Source of the DNA: Bacillota bacterium
GTDB lineage: Bacteria; Bacillota; Clostridia; Acetivibrionales; DTU013
Reading direction: 5' to 3'
Assembly (NCBI GenBank): GCA_023411575.1
Contig: JAEYOP010000009.1
Location: 1-64,000 of the forward strand
Length of the DNA: 64,000 nt
The position numbers were made by a program, and so were the translations under genes. Under the pieces are notes generated by a model. That model saw nothing but the letters and a program-made list of their open reading frames with translations. It ran no database searches and was not told the DNA's origin. Positions 7,815-17,166 of the stretch are shown one piece after another (position 1 is the stretch's first letter; each line of letters begins with the position of its first letter).

Positions 7815-9593
7815 TTATTTCTGCGATGCAAGATAGGCGTTGATCTGTTTCTGGAGTTCCGCTTTTACCTTGTCTGCACCGGCGGCCTTGAGTTTGGCGT
7901 CGAGAGTCTTGTAAGCCGTAGCTACGTCCTTAACGGCTCCGCAGCCGATTGGCAGATTGTATTGGTTCATAACCTGCGTGCAGTTGGCCAGCTCTGTCTT
8001 AAGGGTATCCGTATTGGCAACAAAGGTAGCCAGCGTATCGGGAGCCAGATACTTCTTTAGGTTATTCTGCAGGTCCACATAAGTAGGAGTCCAGCTGGCC
8101 TGCGGCTTGAACAGATCCTTGTTGACGAACCAGAAGCCGGCCTGGTCGAGGGGGTATGTATTATTCGCGCTCGTTACTCCCTCCGGATCGGCGATCTTTC
8201 CGTCCTTTACTACATAATTCTTGCCTTCGATACCGTAGTATACCTGATATACATAGGAAGGCTCCTCCATGATCAGGTCCAGTGCCATAAGGGTTCTTTC
8301 CCAGTTCTTGGTCTTGGCGTAGACGGCAACACCGTTGTTCGTATAAGCATTTGCAGTTGCACGTCCCTTGGAATCAAGGTTGGCAAGGATTCCGATTTTC
8401 ATGCCGGCTGCTTCCGCGGCAGAAATATTACCCTGCACGTCTATGGAGTTGCCGAATGCGATAGCGGACTTACCCTGTACCAGGGCTTCCTTGCTGCGGA
8501 CCTTGTTCGACAGCGCGTTGCGATTGATATAGCCTTTGTCATACCAGCTTTTTGCAAATTTTGCTGCTGCGGTATTGGCCTTCAGCAGAGCCGGATCGGA
8601 GGAATTGATGTAGAGCTTGCCGTCTTTGTCGAAGGGCTTGTAAACAATGCCCTGGGCGCTTCCGACAAAAGCGGTGACGTCAATGGTCAATTCGTTATAC
8701 TGGGTAAAATATCTGCCTTGCACGCAGCCAATGTCGTAATTGTTGTCCAGCGCGACAGGGGTCATGCTGGGAATGTTCTTCTTTACAGCGGCGGCCAGCG
8801 CCTCGAGGTCGGTGAACTTCTTGATGGCGGGCAGCTTGTATTTTTCAACCAGGTCCTGCCTGTACAGGGTGACGTCGCACTTCTTGTCCGGCGTCGAGGT
8901 CGGGATCATGTATGTCTTTCCGTTAATGGCGACTTCCTTGAGGGCCGTGGTGTTTTTGATCTGGGCATAATGCCGGGGCATGTATTTTGCATATTTTTCA
9001 GGGGTCATTTCCATGAAACCGCCCTTGGCCGACTGGGTGGCCATCTGGCACCATGCCGCGGTGTAGATCCAGTCAACGTTCTCGCCTGCCGCAAGAATCA
9101 GCGGGTATTTTGCCGCCAGATCGCCCCAGCCGATATAATTGATTTCCATTGTGCAATTCAGGTCCTTCTGGAGCTTTTTGTTCAACTCGGTCATGACATC
9201 CGGGAAACCGGGGAGCGCCGCGCCCAAAAGGTAACCGTACAGCTTCACTTCATCCAGCTTTCCCTGGACGGTCACTGTAAGCTTCACAGCAGCAACATCC
9301 TTGTTGGAACTGGCGACCGTTATGGTTGCCGTACCTTCGCCCTGTGCTGCGACAACGCCGTCTGCGGTGACGCTTGCGACGTTTTTATTGGTGGTGCCGT
9401 ATTTCAGGATTTTTTCCGTGGTGTTGGCCGGGCTGAGCTTTGCGTTGAGCGCATAGGTCTCGCCTACTTTAAGGGTGACGCTGCTGTCCGCCAGACTGAT
9501 GCTCTTGAGCGGAACAGCCGAGAAGGCGAATGTGGAGACGGAAAGGGAAAAAAGGATCATTGCACAAAGCATTAAGGTTAGAACTCTTTTCAT
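7815..9593 (-). CDS. Solute-binding protein with N-terminal Big2 domain, no lipobox
   Basis: 592 residues; start follows AGGAGGTAAATT. The signal peptide (1 to about 25, MKRVLTLMLCAMILFS then STFAFSA) has no Cys at its cleavage region. Residues about 28-108 form a bacterial Ig-like Big2 domain (LKSISLADSSVTLKVGETYAL; later GEGTATITV). The rest (about 112-592) is a binding-protein fold paralogous to the lipoprotein at 6033-7631. Lacking an acyl anchor, the protein is presumably secreted or held at the wall, with the Big2 module perhaps replacing the lipid anchor. It lies in the same operon as permeases at 10248 and 11186. Either it is a second receptor or it gathers sugar further from the membrane; that part is inference. 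Confidence 0.88.
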   Translation of the reverse strand: MKRVLTLMLCAMILFSLSVSTFAFSAVPLKSISLADSSVTLKVGETYALNAKLSPANTTEKILKYGTTNKNVASVTADGVVAAQGEGTATITVASSNKDVAAVKLTVTVQGKLDEVKLYGYLLGAALPGFPDVMTELNKKLQKDLNCTMEINYIGWGDLAAKYPLILAAGENVDWIYTAAWCQMATQSAKGGFMEMTPEKYAKYMPRHYAQIKNTTALKEVAINGKTYMIPTSTPDKKCDVTLYRQDLVEKYKLPAIKKFTDLEALAAAVKKNIPSMTPVALDNNYDIGCVQGRYFTQYNELTIDVTAFVGSAQGIVYKPFDKDGKLYINSSDPALLKANTAAAKFAKSWYDKGYINRNALSNKVRSKEALVQGKSAIAFGNSIDVQGNISAAEAAGMKIGILANLDSKGRATANAYTNNGVAVYAKTKNWERTLMALDLIMEEPSYVYQVYYGIEGKNYVVKDGKIADPEGVTSANNTYPLDQAGFWFVNKDLFKPQASWTPTYVDLQNNLKKYLAPDTLATFVANTDTLKTELANCTQVMNQYNLPIGCGAVKDVATAYKTLDAKLKAAGADKVKAELQKQINAYLASQK

Positions 9594-9769
9594 AATTTAC
9601 CTCCTAAATTTTACTTGTACCTTCCGTATAAATCATCGTTCTGCCGGCCGTATGCGCGGAAACAAGGGCGTTTTCGGACAAAAGAACACACCTCCTTCAT
9701 ATTTCCGGATTCGTTCCTTTCCCTCCATACGACGGCAAACGTTCTGATTCGGTGAAAATTTAAATCAGC

Positions 9770-10198
9770 CTATTTTTGTTGATATTCCGAAATGTTTTCC
9801 TGGTATACGGAAAACAGGTGGCCGCTTTTGGTGTCCACATAGGCTTCCGCGCTATCGGTGTCGGATAATTTGACGGTCAGCTTGCCGTCCGCAAAGGTGG
9901 CCGGATAGGCTCCCTCGTTGTCCTCGTACTGGTACCCCGAATCCGTCTGCGTAATATTGACAAAACGGTCGGGAGCGGCGATATCCGTCCAACTGCCGAT
10001 CAGCTTATCCGCGCTGGAAAACGCGTCGGCCTGCTGAACCGCCTGCTCGACGGTGTCCGCCTCGACGGCGGCCGCGGGCTGGGAGGCGGAGTCGCCGCCG
10101 CTGCCCTGGGAATCGCTGCCGCCGGCGCCGCAGGCGGACAGGGATAACACAAGCAGGAAGAGGATGGTGCAAATCGCAATTCTGTTTTTTCCGGTCAT
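9770..10198 (-). CDS. Small lipoprotein of unknown function
   Basis: 142 residues with AGGAG ten bases before the ATG. The signal sequence ends in lipobox LSAC (Cys about residue 23), followed by a low-complexity GSDSQGSGGDSAS linker. The C-terminal part, from about residue 65 (KLIGSWTDIA) to the end, alternates polar and hydrophobic residues like a small beta-barrel or lipocalin-like domain, including FADGKLTVKL. I do not recognise a family. It lies between the permease genes and the Big2 binding-protein gene on the same strand, so it may be an accessory surface component of that importer. Confidence 0.75.
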   Translation of the reverse strand: MTGKNRIAICTILFLLVLSLSACGAGGSDSQGSGGDSASQPAAAVEADTVEQAVQQADAFSSADKLIGSWTDIAAPDRFVNITQTDSGYQYEDNEGAYPATFADGKLTVKLSDTDSAEAYVDTKSGHLFSVYQENISEYQQK

Positions 10199-10247
10199 TG
10201 ATTTACCACTCCTGTTATTGTTCTATATTGATCCGGCGTTGCCGGTA

Positions 10248-11126
10248 CTAACCTTTGACGGAGCCCAGCGTGATCCCCTTGACAAAGTACTTTTGCACGA
10301 AGGGATAGGCGAGGACAATGGGACCTGTGGAAACGACAGTCAGCGCCAGCTTCAGCGATTCCTGGGGCAGGGACACGGTGACGGCGCTCTGGACCACGTT
10401 GGCCGCCATGTTTACGCTGGAAATGATGAGGTAAAGCCGGTACTGCAGCGGAAACAGGGTTTCGCGCTCGACGAACATCATGGGGGTCCACCAGTCGTTC
10501 CAGTAGATCAGGGCCATAAAAAGGCCGATGGAGGCAAGGACCGGTTTCGACAAAGGCAGGATGACCTGCAGGAAGGTCCTGAAATCGCCTGCTCCATCGA
10601 TCTTTGCGGATTCGGTGAGGGAATCCGGAATAGAGGACCGGATGAAATTTCGTATAATCAGGATGTACATGACGTTGAACATCGGCACGAGCAGCAGCAC
10701 GGCAAGCTTGTTCTTCAGATGGTAGTTGGTCGTAAGAATGATATAGTATGGCGCCAGTCCCCCGCTGAAGAGTGTCGTGAAATACAGGTAAAAGGCCATT
10801 TGACTGCGGTACCGGACTTCCTTCCGGTACATGACGTAGGCCGCCATGGAAGACAGAAACAGGGACAGGCCGGTTCCCACAAACGTCACCAATATGGTGA
10901 TCCCATAGGAATTCAGGATCTTTTTCGGATAGGCGAAGATCATCTTGTACGCTTCCAGCGAAAATTCCCTGGGAAGGATGGAATATCCATAATTGATGAT
11001 GTAATGCTCCGATGTAAAGGAGCTTACCAGCAGGATCAGGAAGGGTATGAAGCATAACAGGGCAAACAGTCCGACTACGGCGTATGAAATAATATTTAAT
11101 GCAATCATATCTGCAGTTTTTTTCAT
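10248..11126 (-). CDS. Carbohydrate ABC transporter permease (LplC/YtcP type)
   Basis: 292 residues, about six transmembrane segments starting with IISYAVVGLFALLCFIPF. The EAA-like loop is seen as SLTESAKIDGAGDFRTFL (about 185-202). The ending KYFVKGITLGSVKG is characteristic of the LplC/YtcP group. It follows the LplB-type permease by 59 bases and probably pairs with it. No ATPase lies in the operon. GGAGG lies 11 bases before the start, a little far. Confidence 0.92.
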   Translation of the reverse strand: MKKTADMIALNIISYAVVGLFALLCFIPFLILLVSSFTSEHYIINYGYSILPREFSLEAYKMIFAYPKKILNSYGITILVTFVGTGLSLFLSSMAAYVMYRKEVRYRSQMAFYLYFTTLFSGGLAPYYIILTTNYHLKNKLAVLLLVPMFNVMYILIIRNFIRSSIPDSLTESAKIDGAGDFRTFLQVILPLSKPVLASIGLFMALIYWNDWWTPMMFVERETLFPLQYRLYLIISSVNMAANVVQSAVTVSLPQESLKLALTVVSTGPIVLAYPFVQKYFVKGITLGSVKG

Positions 11127-11185
11127 TCTTTGAGCAGCCTCCGTTTCAATAAGGTATTCGTTGTATGCGAAGCATCCGCAGCTTT

Positions 11186-12148
11186 TCAGAACAATGCCGA
11201 ATCTTCATCCACCTTCCGGACAACGGCATTGACGATCATGATAATCGCGAAGCACAGCACGGACTGGTAAAATCCCGCAGAGGACGCCATGCCGAAATCC
11301 TGGGTCCCGACAAGGCACCGGAATACGAGGGTGTCCACGATGTCGGTCGTATCCATCAGGATGCCGTTGTTGCCGATCAGGTTGTAGAACATGTCAAACT
11401 CGCCTCTCATGATCCTTCCCAACCCAAGCAGAACCAGGATGATGACCGTCGATCTCAGCAGAGGGAGAGTGATCCGTGTGATTTTCTGGAACATGTTGGC
11501 CCCGTCGATGGTGGCGGCCTCATAGCACTCCTGGTCGATGCCCGTGATGGCAGCCAGGTAAAGCACGCTTCCGAAGCCGATCCATTTCCATACGTACAAA
11601 ATCGGGAGGATCGCATACCAGTACGACGGATTGCTGTATATATCCAGGGGCTGCTGCCCGAGCGCCTTCAAAAAGGTGTTGATCAGGCCGTAATCGTAAT
11701 TGAAGAAGTTATAAATAAAAGCGGCTACCACAACCCATGAAATGAAGTACGGCAGGAACATAAAGGATTGGGCGATCTTTTTGAAATGTTTTCCCGCCAT
11801 TTCGGAAATCAGGATGGCAGTCAGAATGGAAAATACCGTGTAGCAGGTAAGAAAAACGAGATTGTACAAAATGGTATTTTGAGTAACAAGCCAGGCCTTT
11901 CCCGATTCGAAGAAATATCTGAAATTGTCGAAGCCGTTCCAGGGGCTGAAGAACAGTCCGTCCGTGTAGTTGAAGTTTTTGAAGGCCACCACGATGCCGG
12001 CCATGGGAACGTAGGCGAACAGGAAATAATAGACGGCTACAGGCAGAAACATAAGGTAAAGAACCTTATGGGCGGCGATTTCATGGAAGAAGCTTTTCTT
12101 TTTTATCGGGTTCAGCGGGGCAGTTCCTCTGGACAAAGGGGTTTCCAT
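11186..12148 (-). CDS. Carbohydrate ABC transporter permease (LplB/YteP type)
   Basis: 320 residues, first gene of the minus-strand importer operon; GGAGGATCAAACC precedes the ATG. A cytoplasmic N-terminus is followed by VLYLMFLPVAVYYFLFAYVP (about 29-48) and further membrane segments. The EAA loop is QECYEAATIDGANMFQKI (about 210-227), with Glu-Ala-Ala and Gly intact. LplB-type permeases work with LplC-type partners and long binding proteins, which matches the genes downstream. It is divergent from a YesN/YesM pair, the usual regulators of such operons. Confidence 0.92.
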   Translation of the reverse strand: METPLSRGTAPLNPIKKKSFFHEIAAHKVLYLMFLPVAVYYFLFAYVPMAGIVVAFKNFNYTDGLFFSPWNGFDNFRYFFESGKAWLVTQNTILYNLVFLTCYTVFSILTAILISEMAGKHFKKIAQSFMFLPYFISWVVVAAFIYNFFNYDYGLINTFLKALGQQPLDIYSNPSYWYAILPILYVWKWIGFGSVLYLAAITGIDQECYEAATIDGANMFQKITRITLPLLRSTVIILVLLGLGRIMRGEFDMFYNLIGNNGILMDTTDIVDTLVFRCLVGTQDFGMASSAGFYQSVLCFAIIMIVNAVVRKVDEDSALF

Positions 12149-12313
12149 GGTTTGATCCTCCAGTTGGGCAAAATGATTTGTGCGGTTTTCCAGGTGGCTT
12201 TATCAATTTAATCATACAATCAGCGGATTTCTTTTGACATGGGAGAAAAGTATGAAAACAAGCAAAATATTACGCTCTTTCCGAATAGTGTTCTTGCGGA
12301 AATGCCCGTATGG

Positions 12314-12319
12314 TATAAT
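12314..12319 (+). promoter_or_regulatory. Extended -10 promoter for the yesN-like gene
   Basis: TGGTATAAT (12311-12319) is an extended -10 (TGn before TATAAT) 40 bases upstream of the response-regulator start. The hexamer 17 bases upstream, TTCTTG, is weak, which fits an extended -10 promoter. Confidence 0.55.
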
Positions 12320-12359
12320 GAAGCAGCGGAGATTCTATTGCGTGCCGGGGGAAACAGCC

Positions 12360-13937
12360 ATGCTGAAACTGATCGTTGTGGATGATGAAAAGGTTACAAG
12401 GGACAGCCTGAAGGAATACATGCCCTGGGACGAGCTTGGGATCGGCGCCGTCGAAACCGCGAAAAACGGCGTTGTCGCCCTGGAGCTGGCGCAGCGGTTC
12501 CGGCCGGACATCATCATTACAGACGTCCGGATGCCCAAAATGGACGGAATCGAGTTTGCCGCCAAAGTAAGGGAATTGCTTCCCGAGGTCAAGATCATCT
12601 TCTTGAGCGGCTACTCCGACAAGGAATATCTGAAATCCGCGATCCATCTGAAGGCCATCAGCTATATCGAAAAACCGGTCAATCTCAATGAAATGAAAAA
12701 CGTGATCCGAAGCACGGCGGAGTTGTGCCTGGAAGAATCGGAACGGCTCGCCGAAACGGAAAAGCTGAGACAAAGCCTTGCGGAAAGCGTTCCGCTGCTG
12801 CGGCAGGAAATCGCCGAGGAGCTCGTAAAGGGAAATACGGATATCGCAAAGCTTGCGTTGAAGTATGACCACCCCCTTCTCAAAAGGACCGGCGGGAATC
12901 CGCTGTCCGCGGCCGTTGCCGTTATAAACTGGAGCCCGTCCCTGGAGGACGACGCAAAGGACATGCTGCGGCGCAGTATGTCGGAAATGCTCTGCGACAA
13001 TACCTTCGGCGATAGCGCGGCCTTTTTGGCCGGCTTCGGCAGCGGCGAAAGGATCATGATCGTCTCCGGCGACAACACCGGAGAGCTTCTCCGGACCATG
13101 CTCGCCAAACTGACAGAGCTGTCGGAAGGTCGCTATTCCATATCCTTTGGCGCCGGTTCCCCGGTAAAGGACCACAAGCTCCTGCCCCAATCCTGGTCGG
13201 AGGCCTTGGGCGCGGTAAGAAAGCAGTTCTATCAGGGCGTAAACAGGATTTATTTCCCGCAGCCCGAAGAGGCAGGCCATTTTGAAATTGATAAAACCCT
13301 ATACCAGAGCTTCAAGGAACTGCTCAAAAAAGAGGACAAGCAGGGCGCCCTGGAGCTGGTTGACCGGCTTACCGGCCGGATCGCCGCGTCCGGGGACCCG
13401 GATACGGACCGGGTGAAAAATATTTATTTTCACCTTGTCCTCCGCATTTTCGAGGCGGCAAGGGAGCGGGAGCTGATCGACCCCGCGGCGGAGGACGAAA
13501 GGAATTACATCTGGCACGAGATCGACGAAATCAAAACCCTTTCGGGCCTTTCGGACTATATCCGGTCCAGCGTGGGGGCCATTTTGCTCCGCAGTGAACC
13601 GAAGGATGCCGTCAAACGAAAAACCCATGAAATCATGAAATTCATCCGGGACAATTTTGCCAACAAAAAGCTGTCCATCCAGATGATCGCGGACAACACC
13701 TATTTAAGCAAGACCTACCTCTGTTCCTTTTTCAAGAAGTCCACCGGAAAGACGGTCAACGAATACATCATGGAAATCCGCATCGAAAAGGCAAAGGAGC
13801 TGCTGAAGGAAAACCGGGTCAAGCTCTATGAAATCGCCACCAACATCGGCTTCAACGATTCCAACTATTTCTCGGCCATCTTCAAGAAATATGTGGGCTG
13901 CACCCCTTCGGAATTCAGGGAGAAATATTACGTATGA
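12360..13937 (+). CDS. YesN-type response regulator with AraC DNA-binding domain
   Basis: About 525 residues. The ATG at 12360 begins the receiver domain directly (MLKLIVVDDE); the open frame runs upstream but adds only non-homologous sequence. Receiver about 1-120: acidic pair Asp8/Asp9, phospho-acceptor Asp55 in TDVRMP, Lys in IEKPV. A variable middle (about 130-400) resembles the linker of YesN proteins. The C-terminus (about 420-525) is a two-helix-turn-helix AraC domain (LSIQMIADNTYLSKTYL and IATNIGFNDSNYFSAIFKK). It overlaps the YesM gene by four bases (ATGA). It probably activates the divergent LplB/LplC importer at 12148-6033. Confidence 0.93.
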   Translation: MLKLIVVDDEKVTRDSLKEYMPWDELGIGAVETAKNGVVALELAQRFRPDIIITDVRMPKMDGIEFAAKVRELLPEVKIIFLSGYSDKEYLKSAIHLKAISYIEKPVNLNEMKNVIRSTAELCLEESERLAETEKLRQSLAESVPLLRQEIAEELVKGNTDIAKLALKYDHPLLKRTGGNPLSAAVAVINWSPSLEDDAKDMLRRSMSEMLCDNTFGDSAAFLAGFGSGERIMIVSGDNTGELLRTMLAKLTELSEGRYSISFGAGSPVKDHKLLPQSWSEALGAVRKQFYQGVNRIYFPQPEEAGHFEIDKTLYQSFKELLKKEDKQGALELVDRLTGRIAASGDPDTDRVKNIYFHLVLRIFEAARERELIDPAAEDERNYIWHEIDEIKTLSGLSDYIRSSVGAILLRSEPKDAVKRKTHEIMKFIRDNFANKKLSIQMIADNTYLSKTYLCSFFKKSTGKTVNEYIMEIRIEKAKELLKENRVKLYEIATNIGFNDSNYFSAIFKKYVGCTPSEFREKYYV

Positions 13938-15748
13938 TGTCCGTCCTGCTGAAGAAGTTCAACAATTTAAGCATCCGCTATAAGATATTCCTGTCCTATC
14001 TCGGGCTGGTCACCATGCTGATCTGCCTGTTCCTGGTCATAAACCTGTATTTCACCACCAAGGACAGCGAGACGAGGACCCTGTATTCCCTGCGGCAGGC
14101 GTTGAACCAGACCGGTTCCTTCCTGGAATTCAAGGCCCAATCCGTGAAAAGCGTACTGGACATGCTGGCGCTGAACGATTCGGTGCAGAAGCTGGTATCC
14201 AAGGAGTCGGGCGTATACCTGGACAATATAGGCTTCTGGATCGGGGACAATTCCGAATTTTCCAGAACCGTATTCTATACGACCCAGAACAATCCCAGCA
14301 TTTCAAAGATCCACCTGTACATGAAATCGGGGCTTGCCGCCACGGCGGACTCGGACGATTATATCCTGCTGAGCACCGTCGTCGGGAAGGACTGGTATAA
14401 AAAGCTGGAAAGCAGCGGAGACAAGCTGGAGTGGGTTACGCAGGAGGAAATCGACCAATCCGACGGTTCGGATTCCATCTCGGCGGTCCGGAAAATTCCC
14501 AGCGACCAGGACATCAACGGCTTTATCGGGATCATCCGGGCGGACATCCCCATCGACAGCATCAAGACGACCCTGGAGCAATCCCTTTTTTCCAAGTCCA
14601 CCCTGGCTTTTTTGATCAACAGCGACAACCGGATCCTGTGCATGTCGGAAAACGCCGTCCAGACCGGGAATGCGGAATTCGCCCATACCTTGGGAAAGCT
14701 GGAAGCCTCGCCGGAAGGCAGCATCTGGACGGAGGCGAAGCTGAACAACAGGGACTACCTGCTGGCCGGGCAGCCAATCCAGTACACGGACTGGAAGCTG
14801 ATCCTTGCGGTCCCCTACCGGGATATCCTGGAATCCGGCCTGAGGACCAGAAACCAGATGTTTCTGATCTTTTTATGCGTGATCCCCCTGACCCTTCCGC
14901 TCTCGTTCCTGGTATCCGGCTCCGTGACCAAGCGGATCCGCAAGCTGATCTCCCACATGAAGAAAGCGGAGAAGGGCAATTTCGACATCCCGATCCTGGC
15001 CTCCAACGAGGATGAGGTGGGGCAGATGACGAGAAGCTTCAACCAGATGCTTGCGAAGATGGCCCTGCTGATCGACGGCCAGTTCAAGCTGGGCCGGGAG
15101 ATCAAGAACGCCGAAATAAAGGCCCTGCAAGCCCAGATCAACCCTCATTTCCTCTATAACACCCTGGACCTGATCAACTGGATGTCCATGAAATATAAGG
15201 CGGAGGAAATCCGTACCTTGGTCGAGAGCCTTTCTAAATTCTACAAGCTGAGCCTGAACAAGGGCAAGGATATCGTTTCCATCGAGGATGAGCTGAACCA
15301 CGTGCGTTCCTATGTAATGATCCAGAACATGCGGTTTTCCGACAGCATTCACCTGAAAATCGCCGTCGGCGAGGAGCTGTTTCAATACAGCATACTGAAA
15401 ATCATCCTCCAGCCCCTGGTTGAAAATGCCATCCTCCACGGCATTCTCGAGAAGGACGAGGAAGAGGGCGAAATCATCATAAGCGGGGAACTGAAGGACG
15501 GCGTAATCACGCTGAAAATCCGGGACGACGGGATCGGCATGTCCGAGGAGACCCTGCAGGACATTCCCGGCGCGATCTCGCCGAAGGACAGCCACGGGTA
15601 TGGCATACGCAATATCGATGAAAGAATCCGGCTGAATTACGGGAGCGAATACGGATTGTCCTACCACAGCACGCCGGGCGTCGGCACGACGGTGGAGATC
15701 CGGATCCCGGCCCTGAAATACAACGGGGAGACGGGGATGGGCACTTAA
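13934..15748 (+). CDS. YesM-type sensor histidine kinase
   Basis: 604 residues. N-terminal membrane segment about 20-42, an extracytoplasmic sensing region about 43-300 (single-Cache-like), a second membrane segment about 300-322, HAMP domain about 323-375 (GNFDIPI, DEVGQMTRSFNQML), then a His_kinase domain with probable phospho-acceptor His405 in QAQINPHFLYNTL and a HATPase domain with N box LVENAILHGI and G boxes DDGIGM and GYGIRN. Translation is coupled to the response regulator through ATGA. Its stop is immediately followed by a truncated repeat copy at 15751. It probably senses an extracellular sugar or the loaded binding proteins of the neighbouring importer. Confidence 0.93.
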   Translation: MMSVLLKKFNNLSIRYKIFLSYLGLVTMLICLFLVINLYFTTKDSETRTLYSLRQALNQTGSFLEFKAQSVKSVLDMLALNDSVQKLVSKESGVYLDNIGFWIGDNSEFSRTVFYTTQNNPSISKIHLYMKSGLAATADSDDYILLSTVVGKDWYKKLESSGDKLEWVTQEEIDQSDGSDSISAVRKIPSDQDINGFIGIIRADIPIDSIKTTLEQSLFSKSTLAFLINSDNRILCMSENAVQTGNAEFAHTLGKLEASPEGSIWTEAKLNNRDYLLAGQPIQYTDWKLILAVPYRDILESGLRTRNQMFLIFLCVIPLTLPLSFLVSGSVTKRIRKLISHMKKAEKGNFDIPILASNEDEVGQMTRSFNQMLAKMALLIDGQFKLGREIKNAEIKALQAQINPHFLYNTLDLINWMSMKYKAEEIRTLVESLSKFYKLSLNKGKDIVSIEDELNHVRSYVMIQNMRFSDSIHLKIAVGEELFQYSILKIILQPLVENAILHGILEKDEEEGEIIISGELKDGVITLKIRDDGIGMSEETLQDIPGAISPKDSHGYGIRNIDERIRLNYGSEYGLSYHSTPGVGTTVEIRIPALKYNGETGMGT

Positions 15749-15750
15749 GG

Positions 15751-15802
15751 ACGGAAAATCCGCCAAAAGATCAGGTGTCAACAGATGCTAAACAGGTTCT
15801 AA
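15751..15802 (+). repeat. Truncated copy of the palindromic repeat (copy 2)
   Basis: 52 bases identical to 92-143 except for two changes (GGCGCC reads GGTGTC). Only the right arm and tail are present; the left arm is missing. It fills the space between convergent kinase genes: it begins two bases after the YesM stop, and its tail supplies the TAG stop of the GAF kinase on the other strand. Confidence 0.75.
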
Positions 15803-17118
15803 AGAATGGGAATGTCGATATGCAGGCTGGTGCCTTTCCCGGGGGCCGACCGGATGGTCAGGCTTCCGCCGATGAGCTCCAGGCGTTCGCGGATGCCCTG
15901 GATTCCGAAGCCGCCCTTGAGCCGGTCGAATTTCCGGGCCGCCAGTTCGTCTACGGCAAAGCCCCTGCCGTCATCGGTAATGTCAAGGGTGATCCTTCGA
16001 TCGGAAAGATTCAATTCGATATCCACGCTGCTGGCTTCCGCATGCTTTTTCACGTTCGAAAGCGCTTCCTGCACCATCCGGAAAATGGTGGACGTAAGAT
16101 AGTATTCCGTCCCGGCATCCGTTCCGTCATATCGGAAACCGATCTTCATGCCGCAGGTCCCGGAAAACACTTCAATATGCCTTTGAATGGCCGATATCAG
16201 GCCATCTTCCAGAATGGCGGGCTTCAGGTCGTAGATGATGGTTCGGATCTCCCGCACGGTGGAGTGGATGGAGGCCGCCAGGCTGTCCATTTCCGCGGAA
16301 AAGCGGTCCGTGTCGCCGATGGAAAGGTACCTCTTGCAGATTTCCAGCTTCAGGGACAGGTTGACGGCGGATTGGGCGGGGCCGTCGTGAATTTCCCTTG
16401 CGATTCTTTTTCGCTCTTCTTCGTGGGCCTTCAAAATCTTCCTGCTCAGGTGGAGTAGCTGGGCATTCTGCTGCTTATATACCTGCAGCAGGTCCTGCAT
16501 ACCCTTGTAGAGCTGGCTGTTTTCCAGTGCGACGGCAGCCTGTCCCGCGAGGGAATTCATGATAAGCTCGTCCGTATCATTGAAGCAAAGGATTTCATCG
16601 ATACAGCTCTTCTTTTTGTAATCAATAACGCTGTCCCAGGTTTTTTTCTTGTTGAACAGCTGGATGACCCCAGTGATATCGTCATCGTGGTTTTTCATAG
16701 GGATGGAAAGCACGGATTTCGTCCGGTACCCCGTGGCTTTGTCAAAGCTGTGGTTGTGCCTGTATTCCACATCCTTGCCGATTTGATAGACGTCGTCGAT
16801 TTTGAGGGGTTTGCTGGACAGAACGGTAAACCCGAAAATGCTTTTGCGGGTGATGGGCTCCGCCCGATCCTGAAGGTTCACTTCCATGCTGGCATTCTGG
16901 GCGATCACGAATTTGAGGAGCCTGCCCCGGACCGAGCCGCCTTTTACGCCGGACCACTCGCCGGTTTTCCGGTCCGTGACGATGTAGATCGTGCCGGCGT
17001 CCGCCGAGGTGAGCTTCATGCTGCTGCTCAATATTTTTTCAAACAGCTTCAGGGGATCCTTTTCCGAAGAAAGGGATTTGCCGATATCATAGAACTCCTT
17101 CAACATTTCTTCCAGCAT
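15799..17118 (-). CDS. GAF-domain sensor histidine kinase (NarL/DegS-type)
   Basis: 439 residues, no membrane segment, so cytoplasmic. A GAF domain occupies about 20-205 (DAGTIYIVTDR, VLSIPMKN, GVIQLFNKKK). A coiled stretch leads to a HisKA_3 dimerisation domain with the phospho-acceptor His in ERKRIAREIHDGPAQ (about residue 245), then a HATPase domain with VQEALSNVKKHAEASS and DDGRGF. This class phosphorylates LuxR/NarL-type regulators, but none lies in the window, so its partner is elsewhere. It is divergent from the cyclase gene at 17263. Its TAG stop is formed by the truncated repeat at 15751-15802; the natural C-terminus may have been slightly different before insertion. Confidence 0.9.
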   Translation of the reverse strand: MLEEMLKEFYDIGKSLSSEKDPLKLFEKILSSSMKLTSADAGTIYIVTDRKTGEWSGVKGGSVRGRLLKFVIAQNASMEVNLQDRAEPITRKSIFGFTVLSSKPLKIDDVYQIGKDVEYRHNHSFDKATGYRTKSVLSIPMKNHDDDITGVIQLFNKKKTWDSVIDYKKKSCIDEILCFNDTDELIMNSLAGQAAVALENSQLYKGMQDLLQVYKQQNAQLLHLSRKILKAHEEERKRIAREIHDGPAQSAVNLSLKLEICKRYLSIGDTDRFSAEMDSLAASIHSTVREIRTIIYDLKPAILEDGLISAIQRHIEVFSGTCGMKIGFRYDGTDAGTEYYLTSTIFRMVQEALSNVKKHAEASSVDIELNLSDRRITLDITDDGRGFAVDELAARKFDRLKGGFGIQGIRERLELIGGSLTIRSAPGKGTSLHIDIPIL

Positions 17119-17158
17119 GTTGCCCTCGATAAAGTATTACTCTTTTTGTTCCGATGCA

Positions 17159-17166
17159 TTATAATG
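17159..17166 (-). promoter_or_regulatory. Shared -10 region between the GAF kinase and cyclase genes
   Basis: The 143-base divergent gap is AT-rich and contains the palindromic ATTATAAT, usable as TATAAT on either strand. No convincing -35 can be placed for either direction, so strand and exact promoter are uncertain. Confidence 0.3.
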
